DNA of 64,000 bases. Origin: Rubripirellula lacrimiformis (GTDB lineage: Bacteria > Planctomycetota > Planctomycetia > Pirellulales > Pirellulaceae). The stretch spans positions 3,658,001 through 3,722,000 of the forward strand of contig NZ_CP036525.1 of NCBI RefSeq assembly GCF_007741535.1. Direction: 5' to 3'. Below, piece by piece: positions 55,442-64,000 of this stretch. Both the position numbers and the translations under genes were made by a program. Under the pieces are notes generated by a model. The model searched no databases. It worked only from the letters and a program-made list of their open reading frames with translations, and was not told the DNA's origin. How positions within the stretch are numbered: position 1 is the stretch's first letter; every line of letters starts with the position of its first letter.

Positions 55442-56892
55442 TGGACAACCAATCAAACGTTGGATTCGGCGACGCACATCCGTCCTCGTCAGCCACGGCT
55501 CCGATCGGTTCCAAGGACGCGTCCGGGCATTCCGATCCAGCGAATTCGCCGAGTGCGATCCCGCCGCAGTTCAAGACCTTGTTCGCTCGCCAAGGCGCCG
55601 GCAATCTGGTCCATTGGCGAGTCGCCGCTGCAGGGAATCTGGTGCGTGTCGGTGGTGCCGGGGCAATCGCCAACGATGTCCGCGATCGTTCGCATGACCT
55701 GGCGCTGCGTGCGTTGCAAGCCCAGACACAAAAGTGCACCGTGCTTTCATCGCCTGAAAGCTGGTTGATCGTTGCACAACCGCTGTCGAATCACACCACG
55801 GATTGTCTGACGGTCGGATTCCCCTGCGAGCTTTCCGAACTGTCGGGGGCAGCAACCGAGTCGCGGCTGGCAGCTGTTCAAAAGTTGGGCAATTCGCTGC
55901 TGTTCGACACATTGGTTGCGGATCGCAGAGAAGAAGCAGAGTCGGGCGATTCGATGCCTGCGGATTTGTTGTCGGCAGGGATGGATCTGCCAAGCGGTGC
56001 ATCCACCAACCAGCCAAGCGAAGACGGTGGGCCAACGTGGACAACGCTTCGCAAACAGGTGACCGGAAAAGTACTCGCCGATCTGTCGCGGCGCAGATCC
56101 GATGCAAAGTTCTACGCTTTGGCGGTTGCTGGGCTTGCTGGGATCGGCATGATTCCATGGCCTTACACCGTGACCTGCAAAACCGTTTGTGAACCGTCGG
56201 TACGTCGCTACGTGGCGGCTCCCTTCGATGCTCGCCTGCAGCGGGCGCATGCCGTCGCGGGACAGACGGTTGCTGCGGGGGATCTATTGGTCACGTTGGA
56301 TGGCGGTGACCTGCGAAGCGAATTGGCGGGGCTGCGGTCCAAGTCGTCTCAGGCCGAACAGCGATTGCTGGCGGCTCTTTCGGCTGGCGACCATTCGAAG
56401 GCAGAATTCGAGCGGTTGGAAACGGAGCAAATCAAACAGCAGATCGAACTGCTGCAGCGCCGGCAACGGCAGCTTGAAATTCGGTCTCCGATCGACGGGG
56501 TGATCATCACCGGCGACTTGGAACGAGGCGAAGGGATGCCGCTGTCCATCGGTGATCAACTTTTCGAAGTCGCCAGTTTGGAACGGTTGGTTGCTGAAAT
56601 TGCGATTCCGGAATCCGAAATCAACCATATTGCCGAGGGTATGCAGGTCCGCATTGCGGTCGATGCAGCGCCCGATCACGACGGTCAATCTGAGATCGCG
56701 ATGATTCACTTGCGAAACGAGCTGCGTGGCAACGAAAGCGTGTTCATTGCCGAGGCGGAACTTCGCAATCAAGACGGCAAGTTGCGTCCGGGCATGAACG
56801 GCACCACTCAAATCGCCGCTGGCCGCCGCGCGGCCGCTTGGATCTTGTTCCATCGACCGGTCGACGCCGTTCGAAATTGGATCGGTTGGTAA
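55441..56892 (+). CDS. HlyD-family membrane-fusion protein
   Basis: 483 residues from the GTG at 55441. The first 210 residues are soluble and lack a signal peptide; part of it (FARQGAGNLVHWRVAAAGNLV to about 140) has alternating strands and may be a sensor-type domain such as GAF, which I cannot confirm. A membrane segment (AVAGLAGIGMIPWPYTV, about 224-240) is followed by a typical adaptor: VAAPFDARLQRAHAVAGQTV, a coiled-coil hairpin (about 295-345) and LEIRSPIDGVIITGDLERGEG, then a barrel and a short C-terminal tail. It lies 5 nt before the M50 fusion gene. Confidence 0.85.
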   Translation: MDNQSNVGFGDAHPSSSATAPIGSKDASGHSDPANSPSAIPPQFKTLFARQGAGNLVHWRVAAAGNLVRVGGAGAIANDVRDRSHDLALRALQAQTQKCTVLSSPESWLIVAQPLSNHTTDCLTVGFPCELSELSGAATESRLAAVQKLGNSLLFDTLVADRREEAESGDSMPADLLSAGMDLPSGASTNQPSEDGGPTWTTLRKQVTGKVLADLSRRRSDAKFYALAVAGLAGIGMIPWPYTVTCKTVCEPSVRRYVAAPFDARLQRAHAVAGQTVAAGDLLVTLDGGDLRSELAGLRSKSSQAEQRLLAALSAGDHSKAEFERLETEQIKQQIELLQRRQRQLEIRSPIDGVIITGDLERGEGMPLSIGDQLFEVASLERLVAEIAIPESEINHIAEGMQVRIAVDAAPDHDGQSEIAMIHLRNELRGNESVFIAEAELRNQDGKLRPGMNGTTQIAAGRRAAAWILFHRPVDAVRNWIGW

Positions 56893-56897
56893 TCGCG

Positions 56898-59066
56898 ATG
56901 TCGTTTTCCAAACCCGGTGAATTCCATACACAATCAGCACCGCAGGACGCGACGTCCGGCGATGATGATGCGCCGCAGGAACTGCCAGCCCATTTTCCAC
57001 TTCGCGATGATCTGCAATTTCACCATCGCAACGACGGTTCGGGACGAGTCGTATTAGAAGATCCAGCGGCGGGAAAGTTTTTCCGTATCGGCCCCAATGA
57101 ATATGCCTTCATCCGGTTTTTGTTGGAAACGCAGTCCGCGGCGAAGGCTCTTCATCGATGCCAGGATGCGGCGCCTGATAATTGCTTGACGACGGATCAT
57201 GCAACTCAACTATGCAAATGGTTAGCCGGTAACGGACTGACCCAATCGGCCCCCCAACCACAAGCTCCGTCGGGGATCGCAGGTTCGCCAGTGTTGCGCG
57301 CTGTGTCGGCGGTCTTTTTCTGGAAGTTGCCACTGGTTGACCCCGACCGATACCTGGCGAAACTGGTCGGCACGGCCGGATGGCTGTTTAGCGCCCGAGC
57401 GATGGTCGTTGGTCTGCTTGTCTTTGCTGCCGCGTTGGTCGCGATGACGGGACACTGGGACCCGTTTTTTGACAGCTATACGAATCTATTTTCGGCGTCA
57501 CGTTGGATCTGGTTGGGCATCGCTTGGTGCGTTTTGAAAGCGGTCCACGAAACGGCTCACGGCGCCACCTGCAAACGGTACGGCGGCGATGTGCACGAAG
57601 CTGGGTTGGCAATGATCCTGCTGATGCCGATCGCTTATGTGGACGTCACATCCAGTTGGCGTTTCGATTCCCGCTGGAAACGGTTTCATGTGACGATGGC
57701 CGGAATCGCTGCAGAGTTGTTCTTGGCCGGTGTCGCGTTGTTTGTTTGGTACTGGTCGACGTCACTGCCGGTCCAGCAAATTGCTGCCGAAGTTGTGTTG
57801 CTGGCGTCAGTCAGCTCGCTGCTGTTCAACCTGAATCCGCTGCTGAAGTTTGACGGCTACTTTGCCTTGGCGGATGCCACCGGCGTCGACAACCTGTACA
57901 CGTATGGCCAAAAGTATGCACGCTACTTCGGTGGCCGCTATCTGCTTGGTCTGAACGCCACAGCACCGCAGCTTCCGTCTCGTCACGCCGTTTGGATCAA
58001 ATGGTACGGATGTTCGGCGGCTGCCTACCGCGTCGTCACCGTCAGCGGTCTGTTGGCGGGGGCGGCAATGCTGTTCGAAGGTGCCGGAATTGTCGTGGCG
58101 ATTGGGGGGCTTGGTTCCTTTGTCGTGATGCCGTTGATCGGTCTGTGGAAACACCTGGCAAATTTGTACCAGAACGGCACGCTCAATCCGGTACGACTGA
58201 TCACGCGGGTCACCTTGCTGGTATCCGCATGCTCGATCGGCCTGTGGGTGACGCCTGCGGATTGGTCGTGGACAGCGCCCGCCATTGTCCAATACGACCC
58301 GCCTGCGGTGGTTCGAACGCGATCGGCTGGTTTTGTCGACCATGTCCATATTCAAAACGGCGACTCTGTCCAACGCGGGGATGCGTTGGTGACCCTTCGC
58401 AATGACGAACTGACATTGCGGCTGATGGACCTGCAAAAACAGGTCGCCCAGGTGGAGAACGAAATTTTGGCGGCTCAATGGCGAGGAAATTCTTCGGAAA
58501 TGGGCGACGCCGTGACGCGGCGTGACGGACTGGCAAAACAGGTGATTGAACAACAAGAACAAGTTTCCAGTCTGACGCTGCGGGCGACGACCGACGGCAA
58601 AGTCGTTTCACGCATTCTGGCCGTGATCGAAGGAACTTACGTCGAAGAGGGCGAAGAGATCGCCGTGATCGGACGCGAAGATTCGAAGCGGTTGAAGGTG
58701 TCGATCAGCCAACAGGACGCACGACAGGCCAACCTTTGGCGCGATCAACCGCTCCGCATCGTGGTCGCCGGGCATCCGTCTTGGAACGCCCGCATTGAAC
58801 GTTTGGAAACGCGAGCCGCATTGACTCCGCCGGACCCTTCCCTGCTGGCGATGAACGGCGGATCGCTGACGTCGGTGCATGCCGCCGATGGCGAATTTGA
58901 ACTCTGCGAACCCCGTGTGAATGCTTACCTGCCGTTGGATCCGCAGCGCAGCCGAGCTCTGCGAACCGGTCAGCGAGCCTCTGTGGTTATCCATTCCAAC
59001 CACCAGACTTTGGGGCAGCGTTTGACGGCGGCGATCGGCAACGCGATGTTCCAACTGAAATTCTGA
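56898..59066 (+). CDS. PqqD-like / M50 site-2 protease / HlyD fusion protein
   Basis: 722 residues from the ATG at 56898. N-terminal residues about 35-115 resemble a PqqD-like winged helix (LEDPAAGKFFRIGPNEYAFIRFLLE). The membrane part carries an M50 metalloprotease: zinc motif HETAH (217-221) and the second site NLNPLLKFDGY with Asp319, among several membrane helices. The C-terminal part (about 465-722) is HlyD-like: VVRTRSAGFVDHVHIQNGDSV, coiled coil (about 510-560), then LTLRATTDGKVVSRILAVIEG and a barrel. Such fusions are known next to HlyD and TolC genes. It could cleave a membrane-bound substrate during export; the giant protein's hydrophobic tail is the obvious candidate, but that is inference. 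Confidence 0.9.
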   Translation: MSFSKPGEFHTQSAPQDATSGDDDAPQELPAHFPLRDDLQFHHRNDGSGRVVLEDPAAGKFFRIGPNEYAFIRFLLETQSAAKALHRCQDAAPDNCLTTDHATQLCKWLAGNGLTQSAPQPQAPSGIAGSPVLRAVSAVFFWKLPLVDPDRYLAKLVGTAGWLFSARAMVVGLLVFAAALVAMTGHWDPFFDSYTNLFSASRWIWLGIAWCVLKAVHETAHGATCKRYGGDVHEAGLAMILLMPIAYVDVTSSWRFDSRWKRFHVTMAGIAAELFLAGVALFVWYWSTSLPVQQIAAEVVLLASVSSLLFNLNPLLKFDGYFALADATGVDNLYTYGQKYARYFGGRYLLGLNATAPQLPSRHAVWIKWYGCSAAAYRVVTVSGLLAGAAMLFEGAGIVVAIGGLGSFVVMPLIGLWKHLANLYQNGTLNPVRLITRVTLLVSACSIGLWVTPADWSWTAPAIVQYDPPAVVRTRSAGFVDHVHIQNGDSVQRGDALVTLRNDELTLRLMDLQKQVAQVENEILAAQWRGNSSEMGDAVTRRDGLAKQVIEQQEQVSSLTLRATTDGKVVSRILAVIEGTYVEEGEEIAVIGREDSKRLKVSISQQDARQANLWRDQPLRIVVAGHPSWNARIERLETRAALTPPDPSLLAMNGGSLTSVHAADGEFELCEPRVNAYLPLDPQRSRALRTGQRASVVIHSNHQTLGQRLTAAIGNAMFQLKF

Positions 59067-59075
59067 TTTCGCACG

Positions 59076-59099
59076 CCGCGGCGCCGAAGCGTGCCGCGG
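59076..59099. terminator. GC-rich hairpin between convergent M50 fusion and His-rich genes
   Basis: A 9-bp stem with one G-T pair (CCGCGGCGC / GTGCCGCGG) and a 6-nt loop, 10 nt after the M50 fusion stop. It lies between two 3' ends and could stop both, though neither side has a clear T run. Confidence 0.5.
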
Positions 59100-59250
59100 A
59101 ATCAGAACGAATCGGCATCCGACCGGATCCTGTCGGTGATCGGTCGGACTTGATCGGTGGCAGTTGCCAAAATTGGCAAGATGCATGATGGATGGTGGAC
59201 CGGCTTTCGCCGCCATCGACATGACGGCGACCACTAGGCCACTGTCGATG

Positions 59251-60168
59251 CTAGTTTTGCCGCGGCAAGTTCATCGGTGGTGGTGCCTGTTCGACGCCTT
59301 GAACGGGCGGCGGTGCCTGTTCGACGCCCTGCCCATCCAGCGAAACCCCGACGTCGTGCATCAGGTGATGCAAGGTGGCTTCGATCATTTCTGTCTTAGC
59401 GACGATCCCTAGAGTGCCGATTTGACGATGATGGTGCCGTGACCAACCGCGAACGTCATCTTCGATGTGGTGAAACAGTTGGTCCATTCCCGACAACTGA
59501 GACCTCATGGCCTGCATGTCACGGTTGTGTTCCGCTTCGTGGATGAACTTTGCCACGCCCAACAGTTGGTAACCCTCGGCGTAGGTTTCTTGAAAACCGT
59601 GGTTGTGAGAATAGTTGTAGTGCAGATCCAGCAGCAGTTCGTTCACCAACGTTTCCAGCCGTCCGGATAGATCTTCGTACTGGCTGAATCCGCCAAATGG
59701 CAGCAACGCAGGCCTGGCAACGACATGCGTGGCGGATTGTTGTGGCTGGTAATAGTACTGGTTGTTTTCCACGTAGTACTGGCCGGCGTTGTAACCGCGG
59801 ATCGTGGATGGCACCACGTGCGACCATCCGTTGTGCACGACGTCATGATGTTCGCGGCGGACGACATGCCCGTGGCTGTCACGGATGACATGATCGTGAT
59901 GATCGATGTGCGGGGCAACGATGGTCGGCCGGCTGATTCTGCGAGCATTATCGCGGATCACGTCGTGGTGTTGGATGCCCTGAACATGGCCATGGGAATC
60001 GCGAATGACGTGGTCGTGGTGTTCAACCTGCGGCTGTGTTCGGACCGAACGGCCGGTCGTGATGCGACCATTTCCGATTCGAATCTGAAATTGCGCCAAG
60101 GCTGTATCTGCAACGGGCCCAAAGCACAGCGACAGCAGACCGATGGTCGCCGGAAGATGGAATTTCAT
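59251..60168 (-). CDS. Secreted His-rich repeat protein
   Basis: 305 residues from the ATG at 60166-60168 (the frame opens 15 codons earlier). The signal peptide is MKFHLPATIGLLSLCFGPVADTALA-QF. Residues about 45-125 contain three or four copies of a His/Asp-rich unit of the form HHDHVIRDSHGHV, an obvious candidate for metal binding. A Tyr/Gln-rich stretch (QYYVENNQYYYQPQQ) and a helical part (about 165-270) with more scattered His follow, and the C terminus repeats QGVEQAPPP twice. I know no family function; metal binding or surface coating is only suggested by composition. It lies 272 nt after the secreted redoxin gene on the same strand. Confidence 0.75.
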   Translation of the reverse strand: MKFHLPATIGLLSLCFGPVADTALAQFQIRIGNGRITTGRSVRTQPQVEHHDHVIRDSHGHVQGIQHHDVIRDNARRISRPTIVAPHIDHHDHVIRDSHGHVVRREHHDVVHNGWSHVVPSTIRGYNAGQYYVENNQYYYQPQQSATHVVARPALLPFGGFSQYEDLSGRLETLVNELLLDLHYNYSHNHGFQETYAEGYQLLGVAKFIHEAEHNRDMQAMRSQLSGMDQLFHHIEDDVRGWSRHHHRQIGTLGIVAKTEMIEATLHHLMHDVGVSLDGQGVEQAPPPVQGVEQAPPPMNLPRQN

Positions 60169-60440
60169 GGAAAAGCTCGCTTGAAAAGGGTGGATAGCTA
60201 CCGGCGATGCCAAAACACCGGCCTCGGATGTCGTGACGGAGTCTCACTGTAAACCAAGGCATCCATACGGACCCCATCGATCTGCAGCAGACTCCGTGAA
60301 ATCCCGATTCACGACACCAAGTTCACCGGATGAAGGCTTTCGACAGATTGTAAGGCAAGCTGTTTCAACTTGCGCTGACTATCTGGAAATCCGGTGGTCG
60401 ACCTATCAACCTCTTTTGCTGTCACTTCGCAGCAGGCACT
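60169..60440. other. Intergenic region between redoxin and His-rich genes
   Basis: 272 nt on the minus-strand path from redoxin stop to the His-rich start. It should contain the His-rich gene's promoter; no motif is evident. Confidence 0.3.
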
Positions 60441-61037
60441 TTACAGTGCTTTCAGAACTTCGGCTGCGTTGGCACGGCCGCCGTGGGTGGCGCTGATCTT
60501 GGCGTAGGTGATCTTTCCCGATGCATCCAGGACGATCGTCGATGGATAGGCGGTCTCACGTGGTGCATCCCAACGCAGCCCGTATGCATTGGTGAACTGA
60601 AATCCAGGGTCCAACAGGAAGGTCAACGGCTTGGGCAATTTCGTGCCCTTCAAAAAATCGTCCGCATGCGATCCCAGTTGTGAAGCTGGCCCCGGGTAGA
60701 CCATGAGGACTCGTGCATTTTTCGCAGCGAATTTGTCAGCCAACTTGATGAAGTCACCTACCTGGGCAGAGCATGCGGGACACTGGTAGCCCGGGAAACC
60801 TCGCAGCACGACCAAGACCACGGGCCCATCGGCGTTCACTTCGCTAAGTTTCACGTTGCCCGAAAGTTCTCCACCGACCGATGGCAACTGAAAATCTTTG
60901 GCGGTTTGCCCTACTGCAAGCTGCTTCTTTGCGGCGTCGACAGGCGTGCCGGTGGTCGTTTGTGCAGAAACAGAGTGAGACACGGTCAGCGAGAGTGCGA
61001 CGGCAGCAAGCGCAAGGTGCGGAATCATTTTCATCAA
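60441..61037 (-). CDS. Secreted peroxiredoxin/redoxin-family protein
   Basis: 198 residues with a signal peptide (MMKMIPHLALAAVALSLTVSHSVSA-QT). The thioredoxin-like AhpC/TSA fold shows FQLPSVGGELSGNVKLSEV and then LRGFPGYQCPACSAQ, with Cys86 and Cys89 as a CxxC site, and ends with DAPRETAYPSTIVLDASGKITYAK. It probably reduces peroxides or disulfides in the periplasm; the partner reductant is not evident. It is divergent from the antiporter gene. Confidence 0.88.
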   Translation of the reverse strand: MMKMIPHLALAAVALSLTVSHSVSAQTTTGTPVDAAKKQLAVGQTAKDFQLPSVGGELSGNVKLSEVNADGPVVLVVLRGFPGYQCPACSAQVGDFIKLADKFAAKNARVLMVYPGPASQLGSHADDFLKGTKLPKPLTFLLDPGFQFTNAYGLRWDAPRETAYPSTIVLDASGKITYAKISATHGGRANAAEVLKAL

Positions 61038-61447
61038 TGGGCCTCGAAAGATGGGTGCAGAAGGGAGCAGTCTAAAAGTTCATGAAAACTGGGAATGGCC
61101 AGCATACGCTACCGAAGATCGCGGGCGGGTCGCTGGTTCCCTGAACGAAAGAAATTGCCAGCGGTCGTCGACATCCGCCACGAAATCTGTGTGCTGGACG
61201 CGGGAGAATGACGTTGCCAGCGGGGGCGGCGACTGAACTGGACGATCGGGCTGGCTGCCGGATGTGGTCGACCAGTCGCATCGGGCTTTGGCATAGTTGA
61301 CTCTTGATCGCCCGCGTAGAATCCTTTCTGAACTTGGTTCGCATGGGCCGCGTGGGATTGGCAATCGATCTTGATTGCCGCGATTCACGGTGTTGCTATG
61401 CGGGCGATCGCCGTACGAACTATCCAAAACTGTCTACCGACCAGTCC
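61038..61447. other. Divergent intergenic region, redoxin / antiporter
   Basis: 410 nt between outward-reading genes, with the promoters of both. The antiporter frame stays open upstream to 61304 but without family resemblance. I see no repeat or riboswitch-like element. Confidence 0.4.
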
Positions 61448-63241
61448 ATGTTAAGCATCGAAACACTGATTCTGATCACCGGTATTCTGTTGTTATTGGG
61501 GATTGCGTCGAACAAGTTTTCGGCTCGCATGGGCGTGCCCGTTCTGTTCGTCTTTTTGGTCGTCGGGATGCTAGCCGGATCCGAGGGGTTGGGCGGCATC
61601 GAGTTCGAAAACTACTCGATGGCCCATGGGATCGGGACAGTCGCCCTCTGTTTGATTCTGTTCGATGGCGGAATCCGGACGCCGTTCCAGTCGATCCGGT
61701 CCGCTTGGAAGCCGGCGGGAGTGCTTGCGACCGTCGGGGTTTTCATCACCGCATTGATTACGGGGTTAGCGGCGGCGTGGATTCTTGGGTTGACGGTGCT
61801 GCAGGGGTTATTGCTGGGCAGCATTGTCGGTTCGACCGATGCATCGGTGGTGTTTTCGGTGCTGCGCGGCGGTGGCGTCAATATCCGACCCAAGTTGGCC
61901 AATACGCTAGAGGTGGAAAGCGGATCGAACGACCCGATGGCGATCTTTTTGACGATCGGCTTGATCCAGGTCCTCACCGGCGAGGTGCCACTGGGCATTG
62001 GGTTGGTGACGTTGTTTTTGAATCAGATCATTTTGGGCACCATCGTCGGTCTGTTCGTGGGCTGGGCCGGATCGTTGATCCTGCGATACATCCGCTTGGA
62101 TGCGGCCGGTTTGTACCCTGTGATGGCAACCGCGTTGGGTCTGTTTTCGTTCGGATTTGCGGCCCAGTTGGGCGGCAGCGGATTTTTGGCGGTGTACCTC
62201 ACTGGCATCGTGATCGGCAACCAACGTCCGGTTTTTCACCGCGGCATCCTGTTGTTTCATGACGTGATCGCTTGGATCTGCCAAATCTTGATGTTCACCG
62301 CGTTGGGGATTTTGTCATTCCCAAGTCGGTTGGTCGAAGTCGCTGTGCCGGCGATCCTGATTTCGATCGTGTTGATCTTTGTCGCGCGACCGATCGCGGT
62401 TTTTCTATGTGCGGCGCCATTCAAGTTTGCATTTCGCGAATTGACGTTCCTGTCCTGGGTGGGGCTCAAGGGCGCCGTCCCCATTACGCTGGCCACCTTT
62501 CCGATGTTGGCCGATTTGGAGGGGGCGTCGGTGATGTTCGATACGGTCTTCTTTGTGGTCTTGGTGTCGGCGTTGGTACAGGGGTGGACTCTGCCGGCTG
62601 TTGCTCGATACCTGAAATTGGAAGTTCCAACCAGGTTGCCGCCGCCGGTGACGCTGGAAATTAGTTCGCTAAGAAACGTAGACGGCGACATCGTCGATTA
62701 TTTTGTGGACGAAGAATGCCAGGCCGCTGGCTGCATGCTGAAACAACTGGCATTGCCCGACGGTGTCGTGATCGCACTGATCGTCCGCGACGAGCAGATC
62801 ATTCCGCCGCAAGGCGGGTCGATGCTGCTAAGCGGTGACCATGCGATCGTGGTGCTGCGTCCCCAGGTACGCGCTTTGGTGGATCGGGTGTTTGCGCATC
62901 GCAAGAGTCCGCCGAAAGAACTGCCCGCGGAGTTCGAGTTCCCGCTGCGGGGGTCTATCAAGGTCCATGACTTGGAACAGTTCTATGGAGTCAAGCTGGA
63001 TGCGGAAATGGGCGCGACGCTTGATCAGACTTTGCGAGATCGGATTGCCAAAGAAGACCTGAAGGTTGGTTCGGCAGTCCGCTACGAACAGATCATGTTG
63101 ACCGTCCGCGGTTTGTCGTCCGACGGAACGATCGAATACGTGGGCATGACAATCTTGCCCGTTGCCGCGGCCAAAGTCACCACGGATGCGAACGACAAGT
63201 CGGACGAAGGGCCGGGCAAGTCCGAATCACCCGATTCGTGA
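61448..63241 (+). CDS. Potassium/proton antiporter, CvrA/NhaP2 type
   Basis: 597 residues from the ATG at 61448. The N-terminal 390 residues are a CPA-family exchanger with about 12 membrane helices; GSTDASVVFSVLRG and LEVESGSNDPMAIF are the conserved ion-binding segments with the Asp residues in place. A cytoplasmic TrkA_C domain (about 400-490) with DGVVIALIVRDEQIIPPQGG follows, then a CorC/HlyC-type domain (about 500-575), the layout of CvrA/NhaP2. It exchanges K+ (or Na+) for H+ across the inner membrane to control pH and osmolarity. The start is placed where the family begins (MLSIETLILITG). Confidence 0.94.
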   Translation: MLSIETLILITGILLLLGIASNKFSARMGVPVLFVFLVVGMLAGSEGLGGIEFENYSMAHGIGTVALCLILFDGGIRTPFQSIRSAWKPAGVLATVGVFITALITGLAAAWILGLTVLQGLLLGSIVGSTDASVVFSVLRGGGVNIRPKLANTLEVESGSNDPMAIFLTIGLIQVLTGEVPLGIGLVTLFLNQIILGTIVGLFVGWAGSLILRYIRLDAAGLYPVMATALGLFSFGFAAQLGGSGFLAVYLTGIVIGNQRPVFHRGILLFHDVIAWICQILMFTALGILSFPSRLVEVAVPAILISIVLIFVARPIAVFLCAAPFKFAFRELTFLSWVGLKGAVPITLATFPMLADLEGASVMFDTVFFVVLVSALVQGWTLPAVARYLKLEVPTRLPPPVTLEISSLRNVDGDIVDYFVDEECQAAGCMLKQLALPDGVVIALIVRDEQIIPPQGGSMLLSGDHAIVVLRPQVRALVDRVFAHRKSPPKELPAEFEFPLRGSIKVHDLEQFYGVKLDAEMGATLDQTLRDRIAKEDLKVGSAVRYEQIMLTVRGLSSDGTIEYVGMTILPVAAAKVTTDANDKSDEGPGKSESPDS

Positions 63242-63276
63242 TCACTGGGGTCCCCGACGGAATCAGTCGCTTGCTG

Positions 63277-64000
63277 CTACGCCAACAGTTCTGGGATGAC
63301 TTGACCACCGAACTGCGATAGCTGTTTGTGGCGTCCGGCGTGGTAGTACGTCAGTTTGTTGTCGTCCAAACCCAACAGGTGCAATAGAGTCACGTGCACA
63401 TCACGGATGTGGTGAACGCATTGGACTGCTTCGGCGCCCACTTCGTCGGTGGCACCGATCGTGTGTCCAGCACGGGTTCCACCGCCAGCGAACCACATCG
63501 TCATCGCCTTGGCATTGTGGTCGCGACCGTATGATTGACCGCCGCCGCGGATTCCGTTGTCGGGAGTCCGTCCGAATTCGCCACACCACACGACAAGCGT
63601 ATCCTTCAGCATGTCGCGCTGTTTCAAGTCTTTTAGCAACGCAGCGATCGGTTGATCCACACTTCGAATCAACGATCCATGGGCTCTCTGGATATAGTCG
63701 TGGCTGTCCCAGTTGCCTGCGTAGGCCTGAACAAAGCGGACGCCTTTTTCCGCTAGTCGCCGGGCGAGTAAACACTTGCGACCGAACGAATCGGTGGGGC
63801 CGTCGCCGATCCCGTACGCGTCGAGCGTGGTCTGTGTTTCGCCTTCGATGTCGATCACCCCCGGCACCTCGGACTGCATCGCATACGCCAGTTCGTAGCT
63901 TTCCATTCGGGCGATCAGATCACTGCGTCCGGGGCGAGTGGAAAGGTGTTGGCGGTTCAGTTCCGCCATCAGATCTAGATTTTCACGCTGCCGTTTGCGA
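63277..64000 (-). CDS. DUF1501 protein, 3' part
   Basis: The C-terminal 241 residues are visible; the gene continues past the right edge. The DUF1501 family (sulfatase-fold relatives abundant in planctomycetes) is recognised from YGIGDGPTDSFGRKCLLARRLAE, VQAYAGNWDSHD, LVVWCGEFGRTPDNG and the end YYHAGRHKQLSQFGGQVI. It is often secreted by the Tat route and found next to DUF1549/1553 cytochrome-type proteins, which would lie outside this window. It converges on the antiporter gene with 35 nt between stops. Confidence 0.92.
   Translation of the reverse strand, partial: RKRQRENLDLMAELNRQHLSTRPGRSDLIARMESYELAYAMQSEVPGVIDIEGETQTTLDAYGIGDGPTDSFGRKCLLARRLAEKGVRFVQAYAGNWDSHDYIQRAHGSLIRSVDQPIAALLKDLKQRDMLKDTLVVWCGEFGRTPDNGIRGGGQSYGRDHNAKAMTMWFAGGGTRAGHTIGATDEVGAEAVQCVHHIRDVHVTLLHLLGLDDNKLTYYHAGRHKQLSQFGGQVIPELLA

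Overview
The window comes from a planctomycete of the Rhodopirellula/Pirellulaceae type. This rests on gene content: a DUF1501 protein, a Cys-type sulfatase, PQQ-type propeller proteins, a YdjY-domain protein, surface proteins with LEPR-XLL-like N termini (one with a C-terminal dockerin), a giant 6519-residue surface protein, and genes for lipid A synthesis. No rRNA, tRNA, CRISPR array, transposase or prophage gene was recognised.

Layout. 1-5.5 kb: the 3' end of an endonuclease/exonuclease/phosphatase-fold gene, then a minus-strand cluster read as M24 aminopeptidase, accB, accC, small membrane protein, EF-P (YeiP/EfpL-like). 5.6-10.4 kb: a methyltransferase, then the plus-strand operon lpxD-lpxI-ispE-spoVG with ATGA overlaps. 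10.4-16.4 kb: a hexanucleotide repeat, a YdjY protein, a plus-strand group (unknown 661-aa protein, YggS, DUF167), then ten and a bit copies of a 97-bp structured repeat. 16.4-29.5 kb: two PQQ-propeller proteins, a GNAT protein, a cadherin/dockerin surface protein, a GH71/99-like glycosidase, a REP-like inverted element, a TPR-like protein and a sulfatase.

29.9-59.1 kb is the most unusual part. A 19.6-kb minus-strand gene encodes a giant secreted or anchored protein with a DUF4347 domain carrying a His/Cys pair, two CSLREA/beta-helix regions, four LamG domains, two C-type-lectin-like domains, many cadherin/VCBS modules and a C-terminal hydrophobic tail. It overlaps by 4 nt a PAS-GGDEF-HD protein. 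From the same 0.2-kb upstream region four plus-strand genes diverge: a TolC-like protein, two HlyD-like adaptors, and a fusion of a PqqD-like domain, an M50 site-2 protease and a HlyD-like domain. No ABC ATPase is present. I read this as a dedicated export, processing and c-di-GMP control cassette for the giant protein; that is inference.

59.2-64 kb: a His-rich secreted repeat protein, a secreted redoxin, a CvrA/NhaP2-type K+/H+ antiporter, and the 3' part of a DUF1501 gene that runs off the window.

The three main intergenic repeat families (hexamer, 97-bp array, REP-like pair) each lie between the 3' ends of convergent genes. Many starts lack a clear Shine-Dalgarno, so several start codons were chosen by domain, signal peptide or overlap.
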